NCBI RefSeq assembly: GCF_009831215.1
Contig: NZ_WUTW01000012.1
Span: forward strand, 1-64,000
From: Actinomadura rayongensis
Lineage (GTDB): Bacteria > Actinomycetota > Actinomycetes > Streptosporangiales > Streptosporangiaceae
DNA length: 64,000 bases
Reading direction: 5' to 3'
Under the pieces are notes generated by a model. The model saw nothing but the letters and a program-made list of their open reading frames with translations. It was not told the origin of the DNA and ran no database searches. The translations under genes and the position numbers were made by a program. Shown piece by piece: positions 24,342 to 33,629 of the stretch (position 1 is the stretch's first letter; each line of letters opens with the position of its first letter).

Positions 24342-25681
24342 GAGGTCTCCTCAGCGGTGCGGGCCGGGCCGAGCCCGAGGTGGTCGCGCAGCGTCGGCCC
24401 GGTGTAGTCGGCGCGGAACACGCCCTTCTCCTGGAGCAGCGGGACGACGTGCTCGGCGAGGTCGTCCAGCCCGCCCGGGGTCAGGTGCGGGACGAAGATG
24501 AACCCGTCGGCGGCGTCGGTCTGGACGAACTCGTCGATGCGGTCGGCGACCGTGCGGGCCGTGCCGACGAACGTCTGCCGCGCGGTCGTCTCGATGGCGA
24601 GTTCGCGGATGCTGAGCCCGCGCTCCTCGGCGAGCGCGCGCCACTGCCGGACGGTCGCGGCGCGGTCGCCGCGGAACTGGGCGCGGCCCTTGGACACGCC
24701 CTCGCCGAGGTCGGGCTCGACGTCGGGGAGCGGGCCGTCGGGGTCGTAGCCGGACAGGTCGCGTCCCCACACCGCCTCCAGGAACGCGATGGCGGTCTGC
24801 GGGGAGACCTGGGCGCGGCGGATCTCGGCGGCGCGCTCGGCGGCGTCCTCGTCGGTGTCGCCGAGGACGTAGGTGACGGCCGGGAGGATCTTCAGCTCGT
24901 CGGGCCCGCGGCCGTACTTGGCGAGGCGGCTCTTGACGTCCTTGTAGAACGCGCGGCCGTCCTCCAGCGTGCTGTGGCGGCTGAAGATGACGTCGGCGTC
25001 GCGGGCGGCGAACTCGCGTCCCTCGTCGGAGTCGCCCGCCTGGATGATCACTGGATGGCCCTGCGGCCCGCGCGGCGTGGCGAAGCGGCCGTGGATGTCG
25101 AAATGGCGGCCGTGGTGGGCGAACTCGCCCGCGCCCTCGCGGACGAACTGCCCGGCGGCGGGGTCGGCGAGCAGGTCGCGGTCGGTCCAGGAGTCCCAGA
25201 GTTCGCGGGCCGTTCGCAGGAACTCGGCGGCGCGGGTGTAGCGGTCGGCCTCGTCCAGGAAGCCGCCGCGCCGGAAGTTCTCGCCGGTGAACGCGTCGTA
25301 GCTCGTCACGACGTTCCACGCGGCGCGCCCGCCGCTGAGGTGGTCCAGCGACGCGAGCCGCCGCGCGACCTCGTAGGGCTCGTTGAACGTCGAGTTGACG
25401 GTCGCCGCCAGGCCGAGATGCGTCGTCACGGCGGCGAGCGCGGACAGGACGGTCAGCGACTCGGGCCGTCCGGCGACGTCGAGGTCGTGGATGCGGCCCT
25501 TCAGCTCGCGCAGCCGCAGGCCCTCGGCGAGGAAGAAGAAGTCGAACTTGGCGCGCTCGGCCGTCCGCGCCAGGTGGACGAACGAGGCGAAGTCGATCTG
25601 GCTCCCCGAGCGCGGGTCGGACCAGACCGTCGTGTTGTTGACGCCCGGGAAGTGCGCCGCGAGATGGATCTGTCTGGGCAT
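24338..25681 (-). CDS. NtaA/SnaA/DszA-family monooxygenase
   Basis: A 447-residue flavin-dependent monooxygenase of the NtaA/SnaA/DszA family. Diagnostic stretches are FPGVNNTTVWSDPRSGSQ at the start, KFDFFFLAEGLRLRE, LSGGRAAWNVVTSYDAF, HFDIHGRFATPRGPQGHPV and FVPHLTPGGLDDL. These enzymes use FMNH2 from a separate reductase to cleave C-S or C-N bonds. No flavin reductase gene is in the operon, so the partner must be elsewhere. It follows the ABC ATPase gene by 11 bases and overlaps the next monooxygenase by four. Sulfur scavenging is the best guess. Confidence 0.88.
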   Translation of the reverse strand: MPRQIHLAAHFPGVNNTTVWSDPRSGSQIDFASFVHLARTAERAKFDFFFLAEGLRLRELKGRIHDLDVAGRPESLTVLSALAAVTTHLGLAATVNSTFNEPYEVARRLASLDHLSGGRAAWNVVTSYDAFTGENFRRGGFLDEADRYTRAAEFLRTARELWDSWTDRDLLADPAAGQFVREGAGEFAHHGRHFDIHGRFATPRGPQGHPVIIQAGDSDEGREFAARDADVIFSRHSTLEDGRAFYKDVKSRLAKYGRGPDELKILPAVTYVLGDTDEDAAERAAEIRRAQVSPQTAIAFLEAVWGRDLSGYDPDGPLPDVEPDLGEGVSKGRAQFRGDRAATVRQWRALAEERGLSIRELAIETTARQTFVGTARTVADRIDEFVQTDAADGFIFVPHLTPGGLDDLAEHVVPLLQEKGVFRADYTGPTLRDHLGLGPARTAEETS

Positions 25682-25692
25682 TCGGACTCTCC

Positions 25693-27261
25693 TTAGTGCG
25701 CCGGTTCGGCGCTGGGCAGCGTCGGGACGGCGGCCAGCAGTTCCCGCGTGTAGTCCGCGCGGGGCTCGGTGAGGACCCGGCGGGCGTCGCCGGCCTCGAC
25801 GACCCGGCCGTCCTTGAGGACGAGCACCCGGTCGCTGACCCGGCGGATCACGCCGAGGTGGTGGGAGATGAACAGGTAGGCGACGCCGAGGTCGTCCTGC
25901 AGCCCGGCGAGCAGGTCCAGCACCTGCGCCTGCACCGACACGTCGAGCGCGGAGACCGGCTCGTCGCACACGAGCACGCGCGGTCCCGGGGCGAGCGCGC
26001 GGGCGATGGCGACGCGCTGGCGCTGCCCGCCCGACAGCCGCAGCGGCCGGCGGTCCAGGACGGACGCGTCGAGCCCGACGCGTTCGAGCAGTTCGACGGC
26101 CCGGTCGCGGCGGGCGCGGCGGGGCGCGCCGCCGACCTCCAGCGCCTCGTCCAGGACGCGGCGGACGGTGAAGCGGGGGTCGAACGAGCCGAGCGGGTCC
26201 TGGTAGACGACCTGGACGTGCCGCCGCAGCTCCCGGCGCTCCTTGGCGGTGAGCCCGTGCCAGGGACGGCCGTCCACGGCGGCCTCGCCCGCGTCGGGGT
26301 CGAGCAGGCCGAGGACGAGCCGGGCCGTCGTGGTCTTGCCCGACCCGGACTCGCCGACGATGCCGAGCGTCTCCCCCGCGCGCAGCTCGAACGACACGTC
26401 GTCCACGGCGCGGCGGTCCTTGAAGTCCTTGACCAGGCCGCGCGCCGCGAGGACGACCTCGCCCGGCGGCCGGGCGGGGGCCGGTTTCGGGGTGCTCGGG
26501 ACGGCGTCCAGCAGCGTCCGCGTGTAGGCGTGGGCGGGGGCGGTGAGGACGTCGCGCACCGGCCCCTCCTCGACGACGCGTCCGTCCTTCATCACGAGGA
26601 CGCGGTCGGCCAGCTCGGCGACGACGGCGAGGTCGTGGCTGATGAGCAGCAGCGCCGTCCCGGCCGCGCGGCGCTCGGCGAGCAGCCGCAGGATCTGCGC
26701 CTGCACGGTGACGTCGAGCGCGGTGGTCGGCTCGTCGGCGATGAGCAGCGCGGGGTCGCAGGCCAGCGCGGACGCGATGAGCGCCCGCTGCCGCAGCCCG
26801 CCCGACAGCTCGTGCGGGCGCTGCCGGGCGCGGCGCTCGGGCTCGGGGACGCCCGCCGCGCGCAGCAGCTCCACGACGCGGGCCGTCCGCTCGGCGCGCG
26901 TCAGGCTCCGGTGCAGGGTCAGGGCCTCGGCGATCTCGTGGCCGACCGGGCGCAGCGGGTCCAGCGAGACCAGCGCGTCCTGGAGGACGTAGCCGATCTT
27001 CGTGCCGCGCACCGCGCGCCAGCGCCGCTCGGTGAACCCGGTCGCGTCGGCGCCGTCGATGCGCAGCGTGGCCGCGCGGACGTCGGCGCCGTCGCCGGTG
27101 AGGCCGAGCAGCGTGCGGGCCGTGACGCTCTTGCCCGACCCCGACTCGCCGACGAGCGCGACGCACTCGCCGGGCCCGATGGTGAACGACACGTCCCGGA
27201 CGGCCCGGACGTCGCCGAACGCGACCTCCAGCCCGGCGACCTCGACCAGTGGCCCGCTCAC
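25693..27261 (-). CDS. Dual-domain oligopeptide/nickel-type ABC ATPase
   Basis: A 522-residue fusion of two ABC ATPase domains (DppD-DppF order). Domain 1: Walker A GESGSGKS near residue 40, signature LSGGLRQRALIA, Walker B ALLIADEPTTALD. Domain 2: Walker A GESGSGKTT near residue 310, signature LSGGQRQRVAIA, Walker B VLVCDEPVSALD. A Pro-rich linker joins them. It starts GTG at 27261, overlapping the permease stop (GTGA). It energises import by the two permeases and lipoprotein upstream. Fused two-domain ATPases are common in actinobacterial operons of this type. Confidence 0.9.
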   Translation of the reverse strand: MSGPLVEVAGLEVAFGDVRAVRDVSFTIGPGECVALVGESGSGKSVTARTLLGLTGDGADVRAATLRIDGADATGFTERRWRAVRGTKIGYVLQDALVSLDPLRPVGHEIAEALTLHRSLTRAERTARVVELLRAAGVPEPERRARQRPHELSGGLRQRALIASALACDPALLIADEPTTALDVTVQAQILRLLAERRAAGTALLLISHDLAVVAELADRVLVMKDGRVVEEGPVRDVLTAPAHAYTRTLLDAVPSTPKPAPARPPGEVVLAARGLVKDFKDRRAVDDVSFELRAGETLGIVGESGSGKTTTARLVLGLLDPDAGEAAVDGRPWHGLTAKERRELRRHVQVVYQDPLGSFDPRFTVRRVLDEALEVGGAPRRARRDRAVELLERVGLDASVLDRRPLRLSGGQRQRVAIARALAPGPRVLVCDEPVSALDVSVQAQVLDLLAGLQDDLGVAYLFISHHLGVIRRVSDRVLVLKDGRVVEAGDARRVLTEPRADYTRELLAAVPTLPSAEPAH

Positions 27262-28103
27262 GCGGATCTCCCCTCGCTCCGGAGCTGGAGCCGCCGTCCG
27301 GCGACCGTGACGGACAGGACGGTCAGCGTGATCGCGAGGCCCGGGAAGACGGCCGTCCACCACGCGACCGAGAAGTAGTCGCGGCCCGCCGAGAGCATCG
27401 CGCCCCACTCCGGCGCGGGCGGGCGCGGCCCGAGGCCGAGGAAGCTCAGCGACGACGCGGCGACGATCGCGAGCCCGACCTCCATCGTGGCCAGCACGAA
27501 CAGCGGCGCGAACGCGTTCGGCAGCAGGTGCCGGGAAATGACGCGCGCCCGGGTCAGGCCGAGGGACGTCGCCGCCTCCACGAACCCCGACCGCCGGATG
27601 ACCATCGCCTGGACGCGCACGAGCCGCGCGTAGCTCGGCGCGGTGTAGAGCGCGATGGCGTAGATCGAGTTGAGCGTGCCGGGACCGGTGATCGTCAGGA
27701 CGAGCAGCGCGAGCAGCAGCGTCGGCAGCGACAGGACGACGTCCATGAACCGCATGACGACCTCGTCGGCGACCCGGCCGCCGAGCGCGGCGAGCAGCCC
27801 GAGCAGCGACCCGGCCGCGACGCCGAGCCCGGTCGCGCCGAGCCCGGCCAGCAGCGACGGCCGCGCGCCGTAGACGACGCGGGTGAGGACGTCGCGGCCG
27901 TTGGCGTCGGTCCCGAACGGGTGCGCGGCGCTCGGGCCGGTGAGCGCGTCGAGCGCGTTGGCGTCGCCCGGGCCGCCGTGGACGAGCAGGCCCGGCGCGA
28001 CGGCGGCGAGCGCGATGAGCGCGAGGAACAGCGCGGCGCCCCACACGCCCGGCCGGAACCTGCGGCCGGTCCGCGCGGGCGCCGCGACGGCGAGGACCGT
28101 CAT
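27258..28103 (-). CDS. ABC transporter permease, DppC-type
   Basis: A 281-residue permease with six membrane segments. The periplasmic loop has the signature AAHPFGTDANGRDVLTRVVYGARPSLL of DppC/OppC proteins, and the EAA loop is EAATSLGLTRARVISRHLLPN. It pairs with the DppB-type permease, which it overlaps by four bases, and overlaps the ATPase gene downstream by four bases. Confidence 0.9.
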   Translation of the reverse strand: MTVLAVAAPARTGRRFRPGVWGAALFLALIALAAVAPGLLVHGGPGDANALDALTGPSAAHPFGTDANGRDVLTRVVYGARPSLLAGLGATGLGVAAGSLLGLLAALGGRVADEVVMRFMDVVLSLPTLLLALLVLTITGPGTLNSIYAIALYTAPSYARLVRVQAMVIRRSGFVEAATSLGLTRARVISRHLLPNAFAPLFVLATMEVGLAIVAASSLSFLGLGPRPPAPEWGAMLSAGRDYFSVAWWTAVFPGLAITLTVLSVTVAGRRLQLRSEGRSA

Positions 28104-29038
28104 CGCGCGGCCCCCCGCAGGCGCGGGTCGATGACGAGGTACAGCACGTCGAGCGCGCTGCTGACCACGACGTAGACCAGGGCGGTGAACAGCACGACGC
28201 CCATCACGATCGGCAGGTCCTTGCCGCCGACGGCCGTGAGCAGGAGCTGCCCGAGGCCGGGCCGGGAGAAGATCTGCTCGACCGGGACGAGCGCGCCGAG
28301 CATCAGCCCGAACAGCCAGCCCGCGAACGTCACGGCCGGGAGGGCGGCGTGCCGGAGGGCGTGCCGCGTGCGGACGCCCGCGTCCGACATGCCCCGGGCG
28401 CGGGCGGTCAGCACGAACGGTTCCTCCAGGACGCGTTCCAGCCCCTCCCGCGTGACCTGGGTGAGCAGCGCCGTCACCGGGATCGCGACCGCGACGGCGG
28501 GCAGGACGAGCCCGCCGAACCCGGTGGCGCCCGCCGCCGGGAACCAGCCGAGCCGGAACGAGAACACCGTCAGCAGCAGGATCGCCGCCCAGAACGTCGG
28601 GATCGAGACGCCGACCAGCTCGATCCCCGACGACAGCGCGCGGACCCAGCGGCGGCGCCGCGCGGTGAACAGCGCGAGCGGCGTCGAGACCAGCAGCGCG
28701 AGGCCGATCGCGACCAGCGTGAGCTGGAGCGACGGCGCGAGCTGCGAGCCGAGCGCCGACGCCACCGACTCGTGGAGCTGGTACGAACGCCCGAGGTCGC
28801 CGTGCAGGATCCGGCCGAGATAGGCGAGGTACTGCCGCCACAGCGGCCGGTCCAACCCGTAGTCGGCGATGATCTGCGCCCGGACCTGCGGCGTCACGGT
28901 GTTGGAGCCGATCAGCGCGTCGACGACGCTGCCGGGCGTGAGGTGCAGGGCGACGAACGCCGCCGTCACCGCGCCCCACAGCACCAGCAGCGACGTCCCG
29001 AGCCGGACGAGCACCGTCCGGACGACCCGGCGGCTCAC
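28100..29038 (-). CDS. ABC transporter permease, DppB-type
   Basis: A 312-residue permease with six membrane segments: an N-terminal anchor, a large periplasmic loop (YGLDRPLWRQYLAYLGRILHGDLGRSY, typical of DppB/OppB), and the EAA loop ARGMSDAGVRTRHALRHAALP. It starts at GTG 29038, overlapping the binding-protein stop codon; earlier in-frame sequence is only the shadow of that gene. Confidence 0.9.
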   Translation of the reverse strand: MSRRVVRTVLVRLGTSLLVLWGAVTAAFVALHLTPGSVVDALIGSNTVTPQVRAQIIADYGLDRPLWRQYLAYLGRILHGDLGRSYQLHESVASALGSQLAPSLQLTLVAIGLALLVSTPLALFTARRRRWVRALSSGIELVGVSIPTFWAAILLLTVFSFRLGWFPAAGATGFGGLVLPAVAVAIPVTALLTQVTREGLERVLEEPFVLTARARGMSDAGVRTRHALRHAALPAVTFAGWLFGLMLGALVPVEQIFSRPGLGQLLLTAVGGKDLPIVMGVVLFTALVYVVVSSALDVLYLVIDPRLRGAAR

Positions 29039-30690
29039 TTCCCGGTCACCCAGGCGTCGTAGAACGTCGGGTAGGCCTGCGGCTCCCAGGCGATGCCGTG
29101 GGCGCGCTTGTTGGCGCCGAGCAGGTAGTCGAAGACGTAGACGGGGAAGACCGCGCCGTCCGCCAGCACCTTCTGCTGCACCTTCGCGTACAGCGCGGAC
29201 CGCTGCGCGAGGTCGGTGGTGGCGAGGGCGGCGTTCAGCCAGCCGTCCACCTCCGGGTTCTTGTAGCGGGCCGAGTTCTGGCCGAAGCTGCGCGGGGTCG
29301 AGATGCTGGCGGACGCGAACAGGTTGCGCAGCGCGTCGCCGTCCGCGCGCTGCCAGCTGAAGTCGGCGAGGTCGTAGTCGCCCTTGACCTGGCGGGCGAT
29401 CAGCTCGGTGATCGTCCCGTCCGCGAACCGGATCTCGATGCCGAGCTTCTTCGCCTCGGCCTGCACCTGGACGGCGAGGACGTCGCGCTGCTCGCGCGCG
29501 AACGCCTTGGCGAAGGACCAGCGGACGACGAGGCGCTTGCCGTCCTTGGTGCGGTAGCCCTGCGCGTCGCGGCCCGTCCAGCCAGCCGCGTCCAGGAGCC
29601 GCGCGGCCTGCGCCGGGTCGTACTTGCCGAGGTTCTCGGTCGAGGCGTCGTAGCCGACGGTGTTCGGGGCGATCGGGCTGGACGCCGGCGAGAACGTTCC
29701 GAAGTAGAGCTTCCGCACGATCGTGCGGAAGTCGATGCCCGCGCGGAACGCCTGCCGGACGCGGACGTCGGTGAAGACCCCGGACGCGGTGTTCGGGTAG
29801 TAGTTGTAGTTCCCGCCCGGCGCCTCGCGCGTCAGGATCGTCAGCTTCGGGTTGGCCTTGACCTGCTTGACGTTGGCGGGCGGGACGCTGGCGATGCCGT
29901 CCACCTGGCCGCTGGTGAGCGCGCCGAGCCGCACCGAGTCCTCGGTGAGGATCTTGATCTGGAGCTTGTCCAGGTACGCCGGGCCGGTGTGGGCCGCGCC
30001 CTCGGGACCCCAGTTGTAGTCCGGGTTGCGGTGGTAGGTGATGCTCTGGTGCGGGGTGAACGCGTCGATGACGAACGGCCCGGTGCCGACGACGTGCCGC
30101 GCCAGGTAGTCGGGCCCCTTCTTCAGCGACGCGGGCGACTCGATGCCGAAGTAGGCGGTGGCGAGCGCGGCGAGGAACGGCGAGTGCGGACGCGAGAAGT
30201 TCACGCGCACGGTGTGGTCGTCCACGACGGTCGTGCCGGTGTAGGGCGTGATGAACCCGGCCGCGAGCTGCGACTTCGTCTTCGGGTCGACGATGTGGTC
30301 GAGGTTGGCCTTCACGGCGGCGGCGTCGAACGGGGTGCCGTCGGTGAACTTCACGCCGGTGCGCAGGGTGAACGTGTAAGTCTTCTGGTCGGCGGAGATC
30401 TTCCACGCGGTCGCGAGCCAGGGGTGGACGCCGCCCTTGGCGTCCAGCGCGACGAGCGAGTCCAGCGCGGGCCGGGTGAACAGGCCGGTGATGTCCTGCG
30501 GGCTGGCGTGCGGGTCGAGGTTGATCGGCTCGGTGTTGACGGCGTAGACGAGCGTCCCGCCGCGCACCGGGGCGCCCGAACCGGTGCCGCCCGAAGCGTC
30601 GGTGCCGCCACATCCGGCCAGCCCGAGGACGGCGGCGAGGGCGGCGGTGGCGGCGAGGGCCGGGCCTGCCGGACGGCGTGCGCGAAGCAT
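29035..30690 (-). CDS. ABC transporter substrate-binding lipoprotein (SBP family 5)
   Basis: A 551-residue extracellular receptor of the oligopeptide/nickel/dipeptide family. Signal with lipobox LAGCGG places the lipidated Cys at about residue 27. Conserved features are GGTLVYAVNTEPINLDPH, the SBP_bac_5 motif ARHVVGTGPFVIDAF, VRQAFRAGIDFRTI and a C-terminal LPT-like YDYLLGANKR segment. It is the first gene of an eight-gene, roughly 9.7 kb operon, with a well-formed promoter and overlapping palindrome immediately upstream. The ligand is unknown; the monooxygenases downstream suggest an organosulfur or similar compound. Confidence 0.9.
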   Translation of the reverse strand: MLRARRPAGPALAATAALAAVLGLAGCGGTDASGGTGSGAPVRGGTLVYAVNTEPINLDPHASPQDITGLFTRPALDSLVALDAKGGVHPWLATAWKISADQKTYTFTLRTGVKFTDGTPFDAAAVKANLDHIVDPKTKSQLAAGFITPYTGTTVVDDHTVRVNFSRPHSPFLAALATAYFGIESPASLKKGPDYLARHVVGTGPFVIDAFTPHQSITYHRNPDYNWGPEGAAHTGPAYLDKLQIKILTEDSVRLGALTSGQVDGIASVPPANVKQVKANPKLTILTREAPGGNYNYYPNTASGVFTDVRVRQAFRAGIDFRTIVRKLYFGTFSPASSPIAPNTVGYDASTENLGKYDPAQAARLLDAAGWTGRDAQGYRTKDGKRLVVRWSFAKAFAREQRDVLAVQVQAEAKKLGIEIRFADGTITELIARQVKGDYDLADFSWQRADGDALRNLFASASISTPRSFGQNSARYKNPEVDGWLNAALATTDLAQRSALYAKVQQKVLADGAVFPVYVFDYLLGANKRAHGIAWEPQAYPTFYDAWVTGK

Positions 30691-30716
30691 GGGCGTGACC
30701 TCTCCATCGAGTATTA

Positions 30717-30733
30717 CCTACCTAAATAGTAGG
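30717..30733. promoter_or_regulatory. Palindromic operator over the -10 of the monooxygenase operon
   Basis: CCTACCTAAATAGTAGG: perfect five-base arms CCTAC/GTAGG around seven bases, exactly covering the -10 hexamer of the minus-strand promoter. A repressor binding here would block RNA polymerase. The cognate regulator is not identified; none of the classical TetR or GntR genes is adjacent. Confidence 0.55.
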
Positions 30734-30754
30734 AAAAATCGGGAAGATCGTCAA
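30726..30754 (-). promoter_or_regulatory. Sigma-70 promoter of the ABC/monooxygenase operon
   Basis: On the minus strand TTGACG is followed after exactly 17 bases by TACTAT, a near-consensus housekeeping promoter about 36 bases upstream of the SBP start codon and the only AT-rich patch in the region. Confidence 0.75.
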
Positions 30755-30881
30755 CGCTCTGCGGAGCGCATCGCAACCCGCCGGCCGCTGTGGCGCACCT
30801 CTCAGAACCACCACGAACCGGTCGATCCCCACCGTCGGTAGCCTGTCCGCGTCCCGTCCGCCGCCGGCACCGGAGGCCCGC

Positions 30882-33629
30882 ATGAGCCTCCCCCGCCCGC
30901 CGGACGGCGACCCCGCGCTCGTCGGCCGGACGGCGGACCTGGATCTCCTGCGCGCGTTCCTCTCCGGCGCCGCCGCCGACGGCCGCGCGCTGGTCCTGTC
31001 GGGCGAGGCCGGGGTCGGCAAGACGGCGCTGCTGGACCGGGCCGCCGCGCTGGCGGACGCGGCGGGCGCCACCGTGCTGCGCGCTTCCGGCGTCGAGTTC
31101 GAGACCGACCTCGGGTTCGCGGGCCTGAACCAGCTCCTCCTGCCGCTCGCCGGGCTGCGCGGCGGGCTGCCCGCCGCGCACCGGGACGCGCTGAACGTCG
31201 CCCTCGGCCTGGACGCCGGGGACCCGCCCGAGCGGCTGCTCGTCCTCACCGCCGCGCTGCGGCTGCTGCGGGACGCCGCCGCGACCGGACCCCTCCTCGT
31301 CGTCGTGGACGACGTGCAGTGGCTGGACCGGCCGAGCGCCGCCGCGCTGGGCTTCGTCGCGCGACGGCTCGTCGGCGCCCGCGTCGGGGTGTTGGCCGCC
31401 GCGCGGACGGAGGCCGGCGGCTTTTTCGACGCGAGCGGGCTGCCCCGGCACGAGGTGGCGCCGCTGGACGAGCCGTCCGCGGCCGGGCTGCTGCGGGCGC
31501 GGTTCCCCCGGCTCTCCTCCGGCGCGCGGCGCCGCGTCCTCGGCGCCGCGCGCGGCAACCCGCTGGCGCTGCTGGAGCTGCCCGCCGCGCTGGACGACCG
31601 GCCGGGCGCGCCGCCGGGCGTCCTCCCGCTGACCGGACGGCTCCAAGCGGTCTTCGCGGCGCGGCTCGCCGACCTCGGCCCCGCGACCCGCGCGCTGCTG
31701 CTGCTCGCCGCGCTCGACGGCGGCGGGGACCCCGGCGTGCTCCAGCGGGCCGCGGGCGCCGCCGACCTCGCCGACCTCGGGCCGGCCGAGCGCGCCCGGC
31801 TCGTCCGGGTGGACGGCGACGGTCGCCTGCGGTTCCGCCACCCGCTGATCGGGTCGGCGGTGGTGGCGGCGGCGACGCTGGCGGAGCGGCGCGCGGCGCA
31901 CGGCCGGCTGGCCGCCGCGCTGGCCGGCGATCCCGAGCGCGGCGCCCGGCACGCGGCCGAGGCCGCGGCGGGACCGGACGAGGGCATCGCCGGGCGGCTG
32001 GAGCGGGCCGCGCTCCCCGCGCTGCGCCGGGGCGACGCGGGCGGCGCGGTCGCCGCGCTGGTCCGCGCGGCCGAGCTGAGCCCGGGCGTCGGCGACCGCG
32101 CCCGGCGCCTCACCAGCGCCGCCTACGTCGGCGCGAACCTCGGCGGACGGCTGCGCGAGGCCGCCGGGCTGCTGTCGGACGCGCGCCGGGCCGATCCCGC
32201 GGTGGCGGCGTCCCTGCGCGCGACGGTCGCGGCGGCGTTCCTGCTCCTGAACGGGGACGGCGAGATCCAGCTCGCCCACCGCCTGCTCGCCGGCGCGATC
32301 GAGACGTCCGCGCACGACCGCGCGGACCTGTTCGAGGCGCTGCACATGCTGCTGCTCGTCTGCGTCTACGGCGGCCGGCCCGAGCTGTGGCCCGCGTTCG
32401 AGGACGCGCTGAAGACCGCCCCGCGCCCGCTTCCGCCCGCGCTGGAGCTGTGCGGCGCGCTGTTCGCCGATCCCGTCGCCGCGACGCCCGCGTCCCTGCG
32501 GCGGCTCGACGCGGCCATCGCCGGCCTGCGGGAGCAGACCGACCCCGAGCACATCATCCGGGTCGGCTTGGCCGGAGTCTTCATCGACCGGGTCTCCGCG
32601 TGCCGCGACGCGCTCGCCCGCGTCGTGGACCTCGGCCGGGCGGGGAGCGCGCCCACTCCGTCCATCAACGCGCTCGTCGCGCTCGCGCTGGAGGCGTTCC
32701 ACGACGGCCGGTGGGAGCGGTCGCGGGCGCTCGCCGACGAGGCGCTCGGCGTGTGCGAGGAGCACGGCTACCACCTGCTCGCCTGGTCCGCCCGCTACCA
32801 GCTCGCCCTGCTGGCGGCCGTCCGGGGCGACGACGCGGCGGCGACCGCCCTGACCGAGCGGATCCGGGCGTGGACCGCGCCGCGCCGGATCCTGTCCGCC
32901 GACCACTACTGCGCGCACGTCCACGCGCTGGCCGCCCTCGGCCGGGGCGACGTCGAGGACGCCTACCGGCACGCCGCCTCCGTCGCCCCGCCCGGCCGGC
33001 TGCCCGCGCGCACGCCGCAGGCGCTGTGGGTGTGCTTCGACCTGGTCGAGGCCGCCGTCCGGACGGGCCGGGACGCCGCGGCGCGGGCGCACGCCGCCGC
33101 CCTGGACGCCGCCGGGGTCGCGGCGCTGTCGCCGCGGCTGGCCCTGCTCGCGGGCGGCGCGTCCGCGATGACCGCGCCCGAGGACGCGTTCGGCGCGCTG
33201 TTCGAGCGGGTGCTCGCCGGGCCGGGCGCCGAGCGGTGGCCGTTCGACCACGCCCGCGTTCGCCTGGCCTACGGCGAGCGGCTGCGCCGGGCCGCCGCCG
33301 CGCGCCCCCGCCCGGCCCGCGACCAGCTCGCCGAGGCGCTCGACGTCTTCGAACGCCTCGGCGCGCGGCCCTGGGCCGACCGCGCGCGCCGCGAGCTGGG
33401 CGCGTCGGGCCGGGCCCGCGCGGTCGGCGGGCTCACCGCGCGGGAGGAGGAGGTCGCGGCGCTGGCCGCCGCCGGGCTGACCAACCGGCAGATCGGGGAG
33501 AAGCTGTTCCTGAGCCCCCGCACCGTCGGCGCCCACCTCTACCGGATCTTCCCCAAGCTCGGCGTCGCGACCCGCGCCGCGCTGCGCGACGCCCTGGCCG
33601 CCCGGTCCGAGCCGGGCCCGGGGTCCTAG
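30882..33629 (+). CDS. LAL-type LuxR family transcriptional regulator with AAA ATPase domain
   Basis: A 915-residue large ATP-binding LuxR regulator. N-terminal AAA domain: Walker A GEAGVGKTA (about residues 45-53) and Walker B LLVVVDDVQWLD (about 140). A long helical TPR-like middle part follows. The C-terminal LuxR HTH is at about residues 850-905 (LTAREEEVAALAAAGLTNRQIG then RTVGAHLYRIFPKLGV). Such regulators usually activate nearby pathway genes in response to a small molecule. It is divergent from the monooxygenase operon (191-base gap containing that operon's promoter), which makes that operon a candidate target. It is convergent with the secreted-protein gene (four-base overlap). Confidence 0.9.
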   Translation: MSLPRPPDGDPALVGRTADLDLLRAFLSGAAADGRALVLSGEAGVGKTALLDRAAALADAAGATVLRASGVEFETDLGFAGLNQLLLPLAGLRGGLPAAHRDALNVALGLDAGDPPERLLVLTAALRLLRDAAATGPLLVVVDDVQWLDRPSAAALGFVARRLVGARVGVLAAARTEAGGFFDASGLPRHEVAPLDEPSAAGLLRARFPRLSSGARRRVLGAARGNPLALLELPAALDDRPGAPPGVLPLTGRLQAVFAARLADLGPATRALLLLAALDGGGDPGVLQRAAGAADLADLGPAERARLVRVDGDGRLRFRHPLIGSAVVAAATLAERRAAHGRLAAALAGDPERGARHAAEAAAGPDEGIAGRLERAALPALRRGDAGGAVAALVRAAELSPGVGDRARRLTSAAYVGANLGGRLREAAGLLSDARRADPAVAASLRATVAAAFLLLNGDGEIQLAHRLLAGAIETSAHDRADLFEALHMLLLVCVYGGRPELWPAFEDALKTAPRPLPPALELCGALFADPVAATPASLRRLDAAIAGLREQTDPEHIIRVGLAGVFIDRVSACRDALARVVDLGRAGSAPTPSINALVALALEAFHDGRWERSRALADEALGVCEEHGYHLLAWSARYQLALLAAVRGDDAAATALTERIRAWTAPRRILSADHYCAHVHALAALGRGDVEDAYRHAASVAPPGRLPARTPQALWVCFDLVEAAVRTGRDAAARAHAAALDAAGVAALSPRLALLAGGASAMTAPEDAFGALFERVLAGPGAERWPFDHARVRLAYGERLRRAAAARPRPARDQLAEALDVFERLGARPWADRARRELGASGRARAVGGLTAREEEVAALAAAGLTNRQIGEKLFLSPRTVGAHLYRIFPKLGVATRAALRDALAARSEPGPGS

